Below are positions 25,195 through 34,875 of a DNA stretch of 64,000 bases, piece after piece. Both the position numbers and the translations under genes were made by a program. Source of the stretch: Aquimonas voraii. GTDB taxonomy: Bacteria > Pseudomonadota > Gammaproteobacteria > Xanthomonadales > Xanthomonadaceae. Location of the stretch: assembly GCF_900101825.1 (NCBI RefSeq), contig NZ_FNAG01000002.1, forward strand, positions 680,144 to 744,143. The letters are read 5' to 3'. Numbering within the stretch: position 1 is the stretch's first letter; each line of letters starts with the position of its first letter. Under the pieces are notes generated by a model that ran no database searches, had not been told where the DNA came from, and saw only the letters and a program-made list of their open reading frames with translations.

Positions 25195-27048
25195 TCAGCG
25201 CTGCGGGTAGACCACCGACTGCGTGCTCATCTCCTCGGACTTGGGTCGCGAAAGGTCGCCGCCGCCCTTCGCATAGTCGGCCAGCGCCTGCGCGTAGTGC
25301 AGGTAGGTCGGCTCGCGGCGCTCGGCGCCGATCCGGCCGAAGGTTTCAAAGCCGTCGCGTCCTGTAGCGATGTAATCGTTGGTGATGACGCGGTAGGTGC
25401 GTTCGGGCTCGATCGGCCGCCACGCGCCGTCGATCTGCACCTCGATACGGCTGACCCGGCCCTGCTCGCGCGTGCGGGTGAGGTCGACGTGCCAGCGCAG
25501 TCCGGCAGCGTAGGGCCAGGCGCCGCTGTTGCTGCCGACGTTGGCGAGGAAGTGCGCGTACGCGTCCTCCAGCACCGAATGGATCTCGCTGCCGGTCATC
25601 AGCAGGCGATCGAGCATGTTCTTGAAGGGCAGGGCGAGGTAGGCGTCGCCGATGGTCAGCGCGCCTTCCGCAATACCGTTGCGAACGCCGCCGCCGTTCT
25701 GCAGGGCGATGTCGGCGCCACCGAAGCGCTGGCCCTGCGACAGGAAGGCCCGCGCGACGACCTGCTGCACATGGCCGCCGTGCAGGTCGGTCGCTTCGGC
25801 GCAGCCGGGCGCGCCGTCACGGCTGCGGTCGAAGGGCCCCGGCGCGCGCCGCAGGCACAGGCGCTGCGGCACCTGGCCCACGACCTCGGTGCTGAACTGC
25901 TCGATCTGGTCCTGGTAGACCTTGAGCACGGCAGCGGAGGCGGGCTGCGGGCGGGCGATGCGCACCAGCGGATGCGCGCTCAGTGCGGCCAACAGGCGCT
26001 CGCGCTCGGCGCCCTCGATCGGCGTGTCGCCGCGGCGCAGATCCTCGCCGACCAGCAGCTGCGGCTTGCCGCCGCAGTCCAGCACGCGGCCTTCGGGATC
26101 GAAGCGGACGTCGAGCTGGCCGACCACCCAGGTGTACTGCCAGGCTTGGATGATGCAGACCGGATCGCCCTCGCTGTTGGCGAGACGCGTGGGGTAGTCG
26201 CCGCCCGGCGCCAGTCCGAGCGCGCGGTAGCCCTCGCCCAGCAGGGTGTGCGAATCGGCGCCAACAATGACGTCGACGCCGCGCAGTTTGCCGGCGAGGT
26301 CGAGGTCGTTGCGGTAGCCGATGTGGGTGAGCAGGACGATATGGCGGATGCCCTGCGCGGCCAGCAGGTCGATCTGCGTCTGCGCGGTGCCGAGTTCGTC
26401 GGCGAACTGCGTGCCCTCGTCGGGGCTGGAGGAGCTCTTGGTCTTGCCAGCAATGTCGATGCCGATGATGCCGATGCGCTCGCCGCCGCGCTCCAGCACC
26501 ACGTGCGGACGGATGTAGTCGTGTTGCGCCTTCGGCGCAAGCGGCGACAGACCCACGGTCGGCTGCACGTTGGCACCGAGCACCGGCGTGTCGCAGCGCG
26601 CGCTGTCCTTGCGCAGGTAGTCGATGAAGCGGGCGAGGCCGATGTCGCCGGTGTCGAACTCATGGTTGCCGACCACGAAGGCATCGAAGCAGACGGAGTT
26701 CATCAGGTCGGCATCGGCCTCGCCCTGGAACAGGGTGAAGTAGAGATCGCCGGTGATGGCGTCGCCGGCGTGCAGCTTGAGCACGTTCGGGTGATCCTCG
26801 GCCAGCGCTTCGATGGCCTCGGCCACCGCCGGGAAGCCGCCGAAGCTGAGCTGCACCGACTCGCCCTCGATCACCAGTGCATTGCCCGGATCGGGCGCCA
26901 GCCGCGAATGGTGGTCGTTGATGTGCAGGATGCGCAGCTCCAGCCCTTGCCTCGCGGCCGCTGCCGGCTGCGGGCGGCTGGCGCAGCCGCCGAGCGCGAG
27001 CAGCAGGGGCAGGAAGAGCGGGGCGGCTGTGCGTGCGAGGCTGGCCAT
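25195..27048 (-). CDS. UshA-like 5'-nucleotidase / UDP-sugar hydrolase lipoprotein
   Basis: This 617-residue exported metallophosphoesterase has a lipoprotein signal LPLLLALGGCASRP (lipobox LGGC). The dinuclear metal motifs are HINDHHSRL, HAGDAITGDLYF, VGNHEFD and LLTHIGYRNDL. The C-terminal nucleotidase domain has ALQNGGGVRNGI and ITNDYIATGRDGFETF, the substrate-stacking region. The expected role is dephosphorylation of nucleotides or nucleotide sugars at the outer or inner membrane surface. The ATG at 27048 is chosen because the lipoprotein signal starts there; an upstream in-frame start at 27165 would add 39 residues. It is convergent with the Pat gene. Confidence 0.9.
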   Translation of the reverse strand: MASLARTAAPLFLPLLLALGGCASRPQPAAAARQGLELRILHINDHHSRLAPDPGNALVIEGESVQLSFGGFPAVAEAIEALAEDHPNVLKLHAGDAITGDLYFTLFQGEADADLMNSVCFDAFVVGNHEFDTGDIGLARFIDYLRKDSARCDTPVLGANVQPTVGLSPLAPKAQHDYIRPHVVLERGGERIGIIGIDIAGKTKSSSSPDEGTQFADELGTAQTQIDLLAAQGIRHIVLLTHIGYRNDLDLAGKLRGVDVIVGADSHTLLGEGYRALGLAPGGDYPTRLANSEGDPVCIIQAWQYTWVVGQLDVRFDPEGRVLDCGGKPQLLVGEDLRRGDTPIEGAERERLLAALSAHPLVRIARPQPASAAVLKVYQDQIEQFSTEVVGQVPQRLCLRRAPGPFDRSRDGAPGCAEATDLHGGHVQQVVARAFLSQGQRFGGADIALQNGGGVRNGIAEGALTIGDAYLALPFKNMLDRLLMTGSEIHSVLEDAYAHFLANVGSNSGAWPYAAGLRWHVDLTRTREQGRVSRIEVQIDGAWRPIEPERTYRVITNDYIATGRDGFETFGRIGAERREPTYLHYAQALADYAKGGGDLSRPKSEEMSTQSVVYPQR

Positions 27049-27198
27049 TCGGAGGGCACCGGTCGACAACAGGAAGCCGCCAAGCCTAAACCTGCTGCCG
27101 CGGGCTGGCGAGTCGGACCATGGAGAACTTGACGGCCCGGCCTTGCGACCGATCGGCCGTGCCATGGCCGCCGGCGGCGCGGGTGATGTTCCGCGGAT

Positions 27199-27933
27199 TC
27201 AATCACCGCGGCGCCCGATGAAGCGGTAGTAGGGCACCCGCAGGCCAGGCAGCCAGGGCAATCGTGCGCGGCCCTCGTGCAGGCGGTGCCAGGGCAGGCG
27301 GTCGCGCAAGGCCTCGAGATGCGCCGGGTCCAGGTGGACACCATCGTGGCGGAACCAGCGCGGCCAGAAGGCGCGGGCGAGCGCACCGTGGCGCGCGCGC
27401 CATGGAGGCGGATCGGCCGAGGACACGTGGAAGTCGACCACTGCCAGCTGCCCGCCCGGGCGCAGCATGGCGATTGCGTTGTCGAGCGCCGCGCGCCAGT
27501 CGGGGATCATGGTCAGCGCATAGGAGAGCAGGACGATATCCACCGTCTGCGCCGGCTGGTAGCGCGTCGCATCGGCGTGCGTGATGCGCACCTGCGGCCA
27601 GGCGAGGGTGCGATGCCGTGCGATGGCCAGCAGCGGTTCGCAGAGATCGACGATTTCGAACTGCAGGTCGGCGCGGCGGCTTCGGGGGAAGAACTCGAGG
27701 TTGCGCCCGGTGCCGCCGCCGAGCTCGATGATGCGAGCACGAGGCGGCAGATCCAGCGAGGCGATCAGTTCGGCGCGTCCGGGCAGCAGGCGGTCGCGGA
27801 AGGCGTCGTAGTGGGCGGCTTGCGCGCCGTAGAAACCGGCCAGCCGCTGCGCGTGGTCGCCCTCGCGCGGCATGCCGCGCAAGAGGCCACGCAGCACTGT
27901 GAGGTCGGAACGCAAGGCGTCAAACCCGCGCAT
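27199..27933 (-). CDS. btaB: BtaB-type SAM methyltransferase (betaine lipid synthesis)
   Basis: This 244-residue class I methyltransferase has the SAM loop RIIELGGGTGRNLEFFP near residue 68, FEIVDLCEPLLAIA after it, and a conserved post-motif region IVLLSYALTMIPDW. Its start overlaps the 3' end of btaA by 14 bases, which makes the pair an operon. In the known betaine-lipid pathway BtaB methylates diacylglyceryl-homoserine three times to give the phosphorus-free lipid DGTS. Alone it would be just a class I methyltransferase; the btaA neighbour makes the call. Confidence 0.82.
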   Translation of the reverse strand: MRGFDALRSDLTVLRGLLRGMPREGDHAQRLAGFYGAQAAHYDAFRDRLLPGRAELIASLDLPPRARIIELGGGTGRNLEFFPRSRRADLQFEIVDLCEPLLAIARHRTLAWPQVRITHADATRYQPAQTVDIVLLSYALTMIPDWRAALDNAIAMLRPGGQLAVVDFHVSSADPPPWRARHGALARAFWPRWFRHDGVHLDPAHLEALRDRLPWHRLHEGRARLPWLPGLRVPYYRFIGRRGD

Positions 27934-29218
27934 CGCGGGCTCCGGCAGACGCGGAAAGCTCAGCTCTGCGCGCCGACGCCGGCCAGTCGGCGATGACGAA
28001 GCCGGCGTAGGTGTGGACGCGATCGCCGGCCTGCAGCCGCTCGGCCAGCGCGTCCTGGAAGCACAGCGCTTCGCGCAGCGGCCGGCGCTTCGGCCCGACC
28101 GCGATGCGGTCGAGGTAGTCCGGCCGCGCCTGGGCGCTGCGCAGCAGGAGGCGTGCGTCGGGCGCCGCGCGCTCCAGGATGCAGTTCCACTCTTCGACCA
28201 GGGCCTCGGGGTAGTAGCTGCTCATCCAGTCCATGTGGTCGAGCAGCACGAAGCGGTCGATCGGGCGGTCGTGCCGCTTCAAGAAATCGGTGACCGTGCA
28301 GGTGTGCAGCGCGATCGCCTCGGCGCGGCCGCCGCGCAGCGCGGCATGACCTTCGGGCTTCAGGTACTCGGGGCAGCTGTCCTGCGTGTAGTGGCCGTGG
28401 AAGTAGACCTTCCAGAAGTAGTTGTCGCCCAGCGGCAGTTCGCGGATCACGTACTCAAGACTCGCGCGGATGAAGCCGGCGATGCGGTCCGGGTGCTGGG
28501 CTTCGACCAGCTTGCGCTGCGGGTAGGGCACGCCCAGCAGGTTCATCACGAACTGCCGCGAAAGCAGCCAGTTGAAGGGCCGGCTCCACAGGCGCGGCGC
28601 GATTTCGCGGTCGTAGAGCGCGCGCTGCTCCGCCACCGTCCTGCAGGCGAACAGCGCCTCGAAGTGCTCGCGCAGACGCGGCTGCAGCTTCAGAAAGGTG
28701 TGGAAGCCGCGCGCCGCGAGGCCAGACAGGCCGTGGAAGTAGAAGCTGCCGCGCGGGCTCTCGAACCAGCGCCAGTGGCGGTCCCACCACGCTCGCGCGA
28801 ACTCGCCGAGCTGCGGGCGCAGCCGCGCCACGTAGAGCTCGCCTGCTCGGGCGTGGAAGCCCTGGCCGAAGAAGGCAAAGTAGTCGGGGTAATCGAGCGC
28901 GCGTGCGGCGGCGAGCTTCAACTCCAGCAGGGCGTTCTGGCGCGGGTTGGCGTCGATCGCATGGACGCGGCCGGCGCCGGCGAGGGCGTAGTCCAGCGCA
29001 TTGCAGCCAGCGCTGGTGATCACCAGCAGCTCGTGCTCAGGCCTGAGCTGCAGCGCCAGGCGGTCCACCGCGGGATCCTCCCAGCAGGCGTTGTAGACCA
29101 GGCTGCGCGCGTAGATCGCGTTGAAGATGCGCTGGTCCAGCCGATCCTTGAAGCGTGTCGGCGTGGCGTCCGCGGCGCGGGCGCCGGGGTTCTCGGTCTG
29201 CGGTAGGGACAGGGCCAT
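27920..29218 (-). CDS. btaA: BtaA: SAM:diacylglycerol 3-amino-3-carboxypropyltransferase
   Basis: This 432-residue DUF3419-family enzyme has IYNACWEDPAVDRLAL-like spacing at the N-terminus and a SAM-binding LLVITSAGCNALDYALAGAG near residue 66 followed by VHAIDANPRQNALLELK. A C-terminal half contains LLDHMDWMSSYYPEALVEEW. The family transfers the 3-amino-3-carboxypropyl group of SAM to diacylglycerol, the first step to the betaine lipid DGTS. The ATG at 29218 matches the family start; 20 upstream in-frame codons are possible. It overlaps btaB by 14 bases. The lipid is typically made under phosphate limitation; no Pho box was identified in the short 96-base leader. Confidence 0.88.
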   Translation of the reverse strand: MALSLPQTENPGARAADATPTRFKDRLDQRIFNAIYARSLVYNACWEDPAVDRLALQLRPEHELLVITSAGCNALDYALAGAGRVHAIDANPRQNALLELKLAAARALDYPDYFAFFGQGFHARAGELYVARLRPQLGEFARAWWDRHWRWFESPRGSFYFHGLSGLAARGFHTFLKLQPRLREHFEALFACRTVAEQRALYDREIAPRLWSRPFNWLLSRQFVMNLLGVPYPQRKLVEAQHPDRIAGFIRASLEYVIRELPLGDNYFWKVYFHGHYTQDSCPEYLKPEGHAALRGGRAEAIALHTCTVTDFLKRHDRPIDRFVLLDHMDWMSSYYPEALVEEWNCILERAAPDARLLLRSAQARPDYLDRIAVGPKRRPLREALCFQDALAERLQAGDRVHTYAGFVIADWPASARRAELSASAGARDARV

Positions 29219-29314
29219 CGTAGGCTCGCGCTCTGGGTCTCGCGGCCGCAGCCTAGGCGCGGCGGATGACCACGGCATGACGCTGCGCCGGACTCATCCC
29301 TCAGGGGCGAGGAT

Positions 29315-31684
29315 TCACTCCGCGGCCAATACCTCGATCTGAAGACGTCCATAGCGCGCGCTGTCGTCGATCGCGACGATGTCCTGCACGCCGGGCTTCT
29401 CGAAAGCATGCTTGAAGCTCTGCTCGGCCGGCACGGTGGCGAACAGCCGACCGTTCACCAGCCAACGCACCTCGCCGCTGGCGCCCGCGGCTTTGAGGCT
29501 CAGCGTGGGCGCGGCGGCGCTGCCGCGCGGTGCGCGGATGCGGCTGCCCTCGCGCGCGCCGGTGATCTGCAGGTCGGCGAGCGCGGCGCGCGCGCCGGCG
29601 CAGTCGGCCGCGAGCGCCGGCGGCAGCCCACGCCGACGCTCGTCACCACTGAGCCAGGGCGCCGCGAGGCGCGGCCACAGCGCGCGCGCTTCCTCCACTT
29701 CGGTGCCGCGACGGCACGCGCCGACGCGCTGCACGGCCCCGTCCATCAAGAAGCGCTGTACCGATGGCGGCTGCGCCTCGCCCGCAGGCGCCAGTGTCAG
29801 CGGCGCCGCGCCCTCCAGCAGCCAGGCGTCGAGGCGCCTGTGGCAGTGCTCGGCTTGGGTTGCATCGGCATGCGCTCCCAGGGGCCAGCAGATCGCAGCC
29901 TCGCCCACGCTGTCGGGATGCGCCTGTGCGGGCTGCTGGTATTCACCCGGCAGGCTGGCCTGCACCGCTTGCAGCACGGGCAGGGCGGTGATGGCGCCGA
30001 ACTGGCCGGGCGAGGGCGTGCCGTCCGGGCGGCCGACCCAGACGCCGATCGTGACCCCGGCGTTGCCGCCCACCGCCCAGCTGTCGCGGAAGCCGTAGCT
30101 GGTGCCGGTCTTGTGGGCCAGACGCGCGCCGCTCAACTGGGCGAAGCGGCCGTCGTTGCCGTCGGGGGCGCTGCGCAGCAGTTCGGCGATGATCCAGGCT
30201 GCGCCGGGCGAGAGCAGGCGGCGCTCCTCCAGAGGGTCCGCAGGCCGGAAGCGCGGCAGCGGCGCGCGGCCCTCGCGGTGCAGGGCGGCGTAGGCGGCGA
30301 CCAGATCCTGTAGCCGCACTTCGGTACCGCCCAGGACCAGACTGAGATTGGGGCGGTCACCGCTGGGCAGGCGCAGAGGCAAGCCTGCGTGTTCCAGGCG
30401 CGCGGCGAAGCGCGCCGGCCCGAGCTGCTGCAGCACGGCCACCGCGGGCACATTGAGCGATTGCTGCAAAGCCTCGCCGAGGCTCACCGGCCCGCGGAAG
30501 CGCTGGTCGAAATTGTCGGGGCGATAGCCGTCGAAGTCCTGCGGGGCATCAATCAGCAGGCTGGCGGAATGGACGCTGCCGGCATCGATCGCGAGGCCGT
30601 AGACGAAAGGCTTCAGCGTACTGCCGGGCGAACGCCAGGCCTGCACCATGTCGAGGTGGCCGTAGCGCGCATCGTCGGCGAAGCGCGCGCTGCCGAGATA
30701 GGCGCGCACCTCGGCCGTCCGGTTGTCGAGCACCAGCACCGCCGCCGAGGTGCGCGGCGGCAGGCGTTCGATCCAGGCGCCGAGCTGGGCCTCAAGCCGC
30801 AGCTGCAGGTCGTGGTCGATGCTGCTGTCGATGCGCTGCTGGCCGGGGTGCTGGCCGCGCAGACGCGCCGCCAGCAGGGCGGCGGACTGCGGCACCGCCA
30901 GGCTGCGCGCCACCACGTTCTCGGCGCGGGCATCGGCGACGGTGGCTGCGCTCCACACCGCGAAGTCGGCGAGCCGCTGCAGGACCTTGTCGCGCGCTTC
31001 GCGTGCGCGCTGCGGATGACGATCCGGCCGCAGCCGGCTGGGCGACTGCGGCAGCACTGCCAGCAATGCGGCCTCCGCGTGGGAGAGCTGGTTGGCAGGT
31101 TTCCCGAGGTAGGCCCAACTGGCTGCCTGCACGCCCTCGATGGGGCCGCCGAAGGGCGCGTAGTTGAGGTAGAGCGCGAGGATCTCGCGCTTGTCGAGAC
31201 GCCACTCCAGTTGCAGCGCGCGCAGGCTCTGCCTGAGCTTGCCGAGCAGCCCGGGCGACTGCGGTTCGATCAGCCGCGCCACCTGCATGGTCAGCGTGGA
31301 AGCGCCCGACACCACCCGGCCGTGGCGAAGGCCCTGCGCCAGCGCCCGCAGCGCCGCCAGCGGGTTGACCCCGGGATGCCGCCAGAACCAGCGATCCTCA
31401 TAAGTCAGCAGGGCTTCGAGATAGAGCGGCGAGACCGCATCGACCAAGACCGGCAGCCGCCATACGCCCTCGCGGTCCGGAAAGGCGCGCAGGGGACGGC
31501 CATCCCGCGCGGTCACAACCGTCGCGAGGTCGTTGCCGAGATCAGGCAGCGGCGGTGGAAACAGGCGGTCGAGCAGCAGGGCCAGAAGCAGCAGCGCGAG
31601 CGTCGCCCATGCCAGCCGCCGCAGGCGTGGCCAGCGGGCAGGGCGCGGGGGCGGTTGCTGGGCGCGGGCGGGCGCTGTGCTCAT
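29315..31684 (-). CDS. pbpC: Penicillin-binding protein 1C
   Basis: This 789-residue bifunctional peptidoglycan synthase has one N-terminal membrane segment (LAWATLALLLLALLLDRLF). Its glycosyltransferase domain carries TYEDRWFWRHPGVNPLAALRA (residues about 90-110). Its transpeptidase domain has SPGSTLKPF (S-x-x-K), QQSLNVPAV (S-x-N) and AHKTGTSYGFRDSWAVG (K-T-G). The C-terminal BiPBP_C domain ends in QDIVAIDDSARYGRLQIEVL. This layout defines PBP1C rather than 1A or 1B. The usual partner, the alpha-2-macroglobulin-like yfhM, is not adjacent. The ATG at 31684 places the membrane anchor correctly. Confidence 0.95.
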   Translation of the reverse strand: MSTAPARAQQPPPRPARWPRLRRLAWATLALLLLALLLDRLFPPPLPDLGNDLATVVTARDGRPLRAFPDREGVWRLPVLVDAVSPLYLEALLTYEDRWFWRHPGVNPLAALRALAQGLRHGRVVSGASTLTMQVARLIEPQSPGLLGKLRQSLRALQLEWRLDKREILALYLNYAPFGGPIEGVQAASWAYLGKPANQLSHAEAALLAVLPQSPSRLRPDRHPQRAREARDKVLQRLADFAVWSAATVADARAENVVARSLAVPQSAALLAARLRGQHPGQQRIDSSIDHDLQLRLEAQLGAWIERLPPRTSAAVLVLDNRTAEVRAYLGSARFADDARYGHLDMVQAWRSPGSTLKPFVYGLAIDAGSVHSASLLIDAPQDFDGYRPDNFDQRFRGPVSLGEALQQSLNVPAVAVLQQLGPARFAARLEHAGLPLRLPSGDRPNLSLVLGGTEVRLQDLVAAYAALHREGRAPLPRFRPADPLEERRLLSPGAAWIIAELLRSAPDGNDGRFAQLSGARLAHKTGTSYGFRDSWAVGGNAGVTIGVWVGRPDGTPSPGQFGAITALPVLQAVQASLPGEYQQPAQAHPDSVGEAAICWPLGAHADATQAEHCHRRLDAWLLEGAAPLTLAPAGEAQPPSVQRFLMDGAVQRVGACRRGTEVEEARALWPRLAAPWLSGDERRRGLPPALAADCAGARAALADLQITGAREGSRIRAPRGSAAAPTLSLKAAGASGEVRWLVNGRLFATVPAEQSFKHAFEKPGVQDIVAIDDSARYGRLQIEVLAAE

Positions 31685-31761
31685 GCCTGACAGGGTGTCG
31701 GCCGATGGCGGCTCGCGGAGTATGGCGACTGCGCGCCCTCTCGGGCGACGCGCCCGCCGCT

Positions 31762-34700
31762 TCAGGGCTCCGTGGAGCGCGAGCGCAGCACGCTGAGCCC
31801 GGTCGCCGGCCAGCTTTCGACCGCGGACGCCGCGAGCAAGGCCAGCAGGTTGGGGCGTGAGACATCCGATGAGGTCTGCAAGCCGACCCAGCCGTTCTTG
31901 CCGCGGCGTTTGGCTTCGTAAAGCGCCTGGTCGGCGAGGTTCACGCTCTGCTCCCACTCGCCCAAGGCAGGCCAACTGGCGGCCAGTGGCCAGGGCGCGA
32001 AGCCGATCGAGCAGCTCAGGGACAGGCTGCGTCCCGAGCGCAAGTGCAGCGGTTCGTGGGCGATGGCGAGGCGGATCCGCTCGGCCAGTGCGGCGGCGTC
32101 CTCGCGTGGCAGCTCACGCACCACCAGCAGGAACTCCTCGCCGCCCCAGCGCACCAGCTTGTCCTCGCCTCGGCAATACGCTCGGAGGCGCTGGGCGAAC
32201 TCCACCAGCACTTCGTCGCCGGCCTGATGGCCGAGGCTGTCGTTGATGCGCTTGAAGTCGTCGATGTCGAGCATGAACAGCATGAGGCCGTGATGACCGC
32301 GCGGGTCGCCCGCCACAGCGCGCTGCACGCGCGGCGCGAGTTCGTCGAGCCAGTGCTGCAGGTCGCGGCGATTGGCGACCTGGGTCAGGGGATCGGTGCG
32401 GTTGGCCTCTTCGAGCCGCAGATTGCTCGAGGTCAGCAGCTGGTTGGCGCGCTCCAGCTCGACCGTGCGCGCCTCGACCTCGCGGTTCAGGCGGTCGACC
32501 AGCGCGCGCTCCTGCCGCACCCGTCGGCGCACCTCCAGCAGCACCAGGGCAACCACGCCCAGGATCAGCAGCGCGTAGGCGAACAGGGCGCTGTGCGAGG
32601 CCCAGGGCGGTGGGGCCATTTCGACATCGAGGGTGCGTGTGTGGCCGAAGCGACCGTCGCGCCCTGCCGCCTGCAGTTCCAGGCGGTAGCTGCCGGGCGG
32701 CAGGAAGGCGTAGTTGATCTCGGCGCGGCCCTGCGGCAGCGCCGTCCACTCGCTTTCCAGGCCGACCAGGCGATAGCGCAGGCGCGCCGAGGCCGGCGCC
32801 GCACTGTCGAGGGCGCTCAGCTCGAAGCCGATCGTGCTGTCGCGGTAGCCCAGCTGCAGCCGCTGCGCGTAGCCGACCTCAAGCCCGCCCATCCGCTCAC
32901 GCTGCGCTTCGCGGCCCACCACGGTGGGCAGGCGCAAGCCCGAAATCGCCACCCGCGCCAAGGCGGGTTCGGGTTCCTCCACCCAGGGCTCCAGCACATC
33001 GAGGCCCTCCGGGCCGCCGAACCACAGCCGACCCCGGGCGTCGATGTAGCTGGCGCCGCTGTTGAACTCGATGTTGCGCAGACCATCCTGGCGGCGCAGC
33101 ACGCGGATCGCGCCGCTGTCGCCATCGATGACGTTGAGACCGTCGTTGGTGCTGACCCACAGCCGCGATCGCGAATCGCGCACGATCCGGTAGATCACAT
33201 TGCTCGACAGCCCGTCGCGCTCGGCGTACAGCCGCTGCAGGCGGCCCTGCAGATCGAAGCGATGCAGGCCGCCGGCGAAGGTGCCGACCCAGACGCTGTC
33301 GTCCTCCGCCAGCAGCGACCACACCGAAGGATGCGAGAGGCCGTCCTGCGGGGTGAGCGAACGCGGTTCGGACTTCTCGTCCCAAACGTAGACGCCCTCC
33401 TCGTTGCTGCCCAACCAGAGCTGTCCGTTGCGGTCACGCGCGAGGCTGGTCAAGAAGCTGGTGCGCAGCGCCGCCGGCACCGGCGCGAATGCCGCCGCGG
33501 GCAGGCGCAAGTCGAGCAGACCCGAGCGGGTGGCGATCAGCAGTCGGTCCGCCTCGCGGCGCAGGGCGGTGATCCGCCGCAGCTCGGTGCCGCCGATGGC
33601 CAGCATGGAGTCGTCGTCCTGCAGCCGCCACAGGCCTACGTCGGTACCGACCCACCAGCCGCCGTCCGGCTCCGGCTCCAGCGCGCGCACCGATTGCCCG
33701 CGGAAGCCCGGATGGCTGCGGCCGCTGCCGTCCGCGGACAGCACCAGCAGCCCGGAGTCGAGTCCGATCAGGGTGCGGTCGCCCGCGCTGCGCACCGCGC
33801 GCACGCTGCGGTTGGCGAAGCCGAACGCCAGGGGGTCGGGCGCCAGCTCGCGGCGCAGCAGCGGCGACAGGCTGCGGGCGCGGAACAGCCCGCTGGTATA
33901 GCTGCCGATCCAAAGCACGCCGGTGCTGTCCTTGAACAGGGCGGTGATCTCGCTGCTGGGCGCGGGCTCGACCGACAGCCGCAGCAGCGCAGGCGAGGCG
34001 CCCGGCTGGTGCAGCCACAGCTGGCCGTCGGACCGTCCCAGCAGCACCTCGCCGTTGGCCCTGACCAGCACTCGGCTGATCTCGGCGACCCGGCCGTCGG
34101 CGCCGGCGGGCAGCTGCAGTTGCTGGCGCTGTTTGCCCTGCGCATCCAGCGTGTAGAGCCAACCCGAGCGGCTGCCGATCCAAGTCTGGCCGTCCGCTTG
34201 CGCGAGGCTGCTGCAGCGGCGGTCGCTTCCCGCCTGCCAGAGCAGGCGCGAGCGCCCGTCGATTGCGATCTCCAGAAGTCGGCAGTCGCTGCCCAGCCAC
34301 CAGATCGCGCCGCTGGGCTGGGCCCTCAAGGCGACGCCGCTGCGCGTGTTCGGCAAGGGCGTCCCGACCTTCAGCGTGGCATCCACATGCCGCAGACCGT
34401 CCGGCGAACCGGCCCAGACGCCGCCCTGCGAGTGCAGGGCCAGCAGCCCCACTTGCTTCGCGCCCAGCTGCTCGGGTGAGAGCCAGTCCCTGCGGCCATC
34501 GCGCTGGTTGAGGCGCTGCAGGCCGGCGTCGTTCAGCCCGAGCCAGAGCCAACCCTCGCGATCGAAGACCATGGCGTCGATGCTGCCGCTGGCGAGTTCC
34601 AGCGGTCGTGCCGGGGTGGCCGCGGGCAGATCGGTGCGCGGGGGTTGGAAGCGCAGCACCTCGAAGCGATGGCCATCGAAACGATTCAGGCCGTCCTGTG

Positions 34701-34875
34701 TGGCCACCCAGAGGAAACCGAGATCGTCTTCGGCGAGGTCGGTGACCGTGGACTGCGACAGACCCGAGCCCGGGCCGTAGCGCTCCAGATCGAGGAAGGG
34801 CGAGGCCGCCGACGCCGCCCCATGGGCGCAGGCGGCGAGCAGGCACGCGAGGACGAAGCGGACGGTCGGCAACAA
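31762..34875 (-). CDS. Beta-propeller sensor diguanylate cyclase
   Basis: This is a membrane-anchored c-di-GMP synthase of about 1037 residues. An N-terminal signal-like segment (VRFVLACLLAACAHGAASA) is followed by two seven-bladed-type propellers built of two-component-regulator repeats such as DLAEDDLGFLWVATQDGLNRFDG and LLAEDDSVWVGTFAGGLHRF. Then come a Y_Y_Y domain, a membrane segment (ALFAYALLILGVVALVLLEV), a coiled coil, and a GGDEF domain with DIDDFKRINDSLGH and an intact WGGEEFLLVV active site. No ATG fits the signal peptide; TTG at 34875 (or 34872) is the best start and is a guess. The propellers probably sense a periplasmic ligand. Confidence 0.88.
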   Translation of the reverse strand: MLPTVRFVLACLLAACAHGAASAASPFLDLERYGPGSGLSQSTVTDLAEDDLGFLWVATQDGLNRFDGHRFEVLRFQPPRTDLPAATPARPLELASGSIDAMVFDREGWLWLGLNDAGLQRLNQRDGRRDWLSPEQLGAKQVGLLALHSQGGVWAGSPDGLRHVDATLKVGTPLPNTRSGVALRAQPSGAIWWLGSDCRLLEIAIDGRSRLLWQAGSDRRCSSLAQADGQTWIGSRSGWLYTLDAQGKQRQQLQLPAGADGRVAEISRVLVRANGEVLLGRSDGQLWLHQPGASPALLRLSVEPAPSSEITALFKDSTGVLWIGSYTSGLFRARSLSPLLRRELAPDPLAFGFANRSVRAVRSAGDRTLIGLDSGLLVLSADGSGRSHPGFRGQSVRALEPEPDGGWWVGTDVGLWRLQDDDSMLAIGGTELRRITALRREADRLLIATRSGLLDLRLPAAAFAPVPAALRTSFLTSLARDRNGQLWLGSNEEGVYVWDEKSEPRSLTPQDGLSHPSVWSLLAEDDSVWVGTFAGGLHRFDLQGRLQRLYAERDGLSSNVIYRIVRDSRSRLWVSTNDGLNVIDGDSGAIRVLRRQDGLRNIEFNSGASYIDARGRLWFGGPEGLDVLEPWVEEPEPALARVAISGLRLPTVVGREAQRERMGGLEVGYAQRLQLGYRDSTIGFELSALDSAAPASARLRYRLVGLESEWTALPQGRAEINYAFLPPGSYRLELQAAGRDGRFGHTRTLDVEMAPPPWASHSALFAYALLILGVVALVLLEVRRRVRQERALVDRLNREVEARTVELERANQLLTSSNLRLEEANRTDPLTQVANRRDLQHWLDELAPRVQRAVAGDPRGHHGLMLFMLDIDDFKRINDSLGHQAGDEVLVEFAQRLRAYCRGEDKLVRWGGEEFLLVVRELPREDAAALAERIRLAIAHEPLHLRSGRSLSLSCSIGFAPWPLAASWPALGEWEQSVNLADQALYEAKRRGKNGWVGLQTSSDVSRPNLLALLAASAVESWPATGLSVLRSRSTEP

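Noticed and set aside
32044..34479. An 811-codon open frame antisense to the propeller diguanylate cyclase
   Set aside because: Composition is typical of an antisense frame and the opposite strand has complete propeller, Y_Y_Y and GGDEF motifs.
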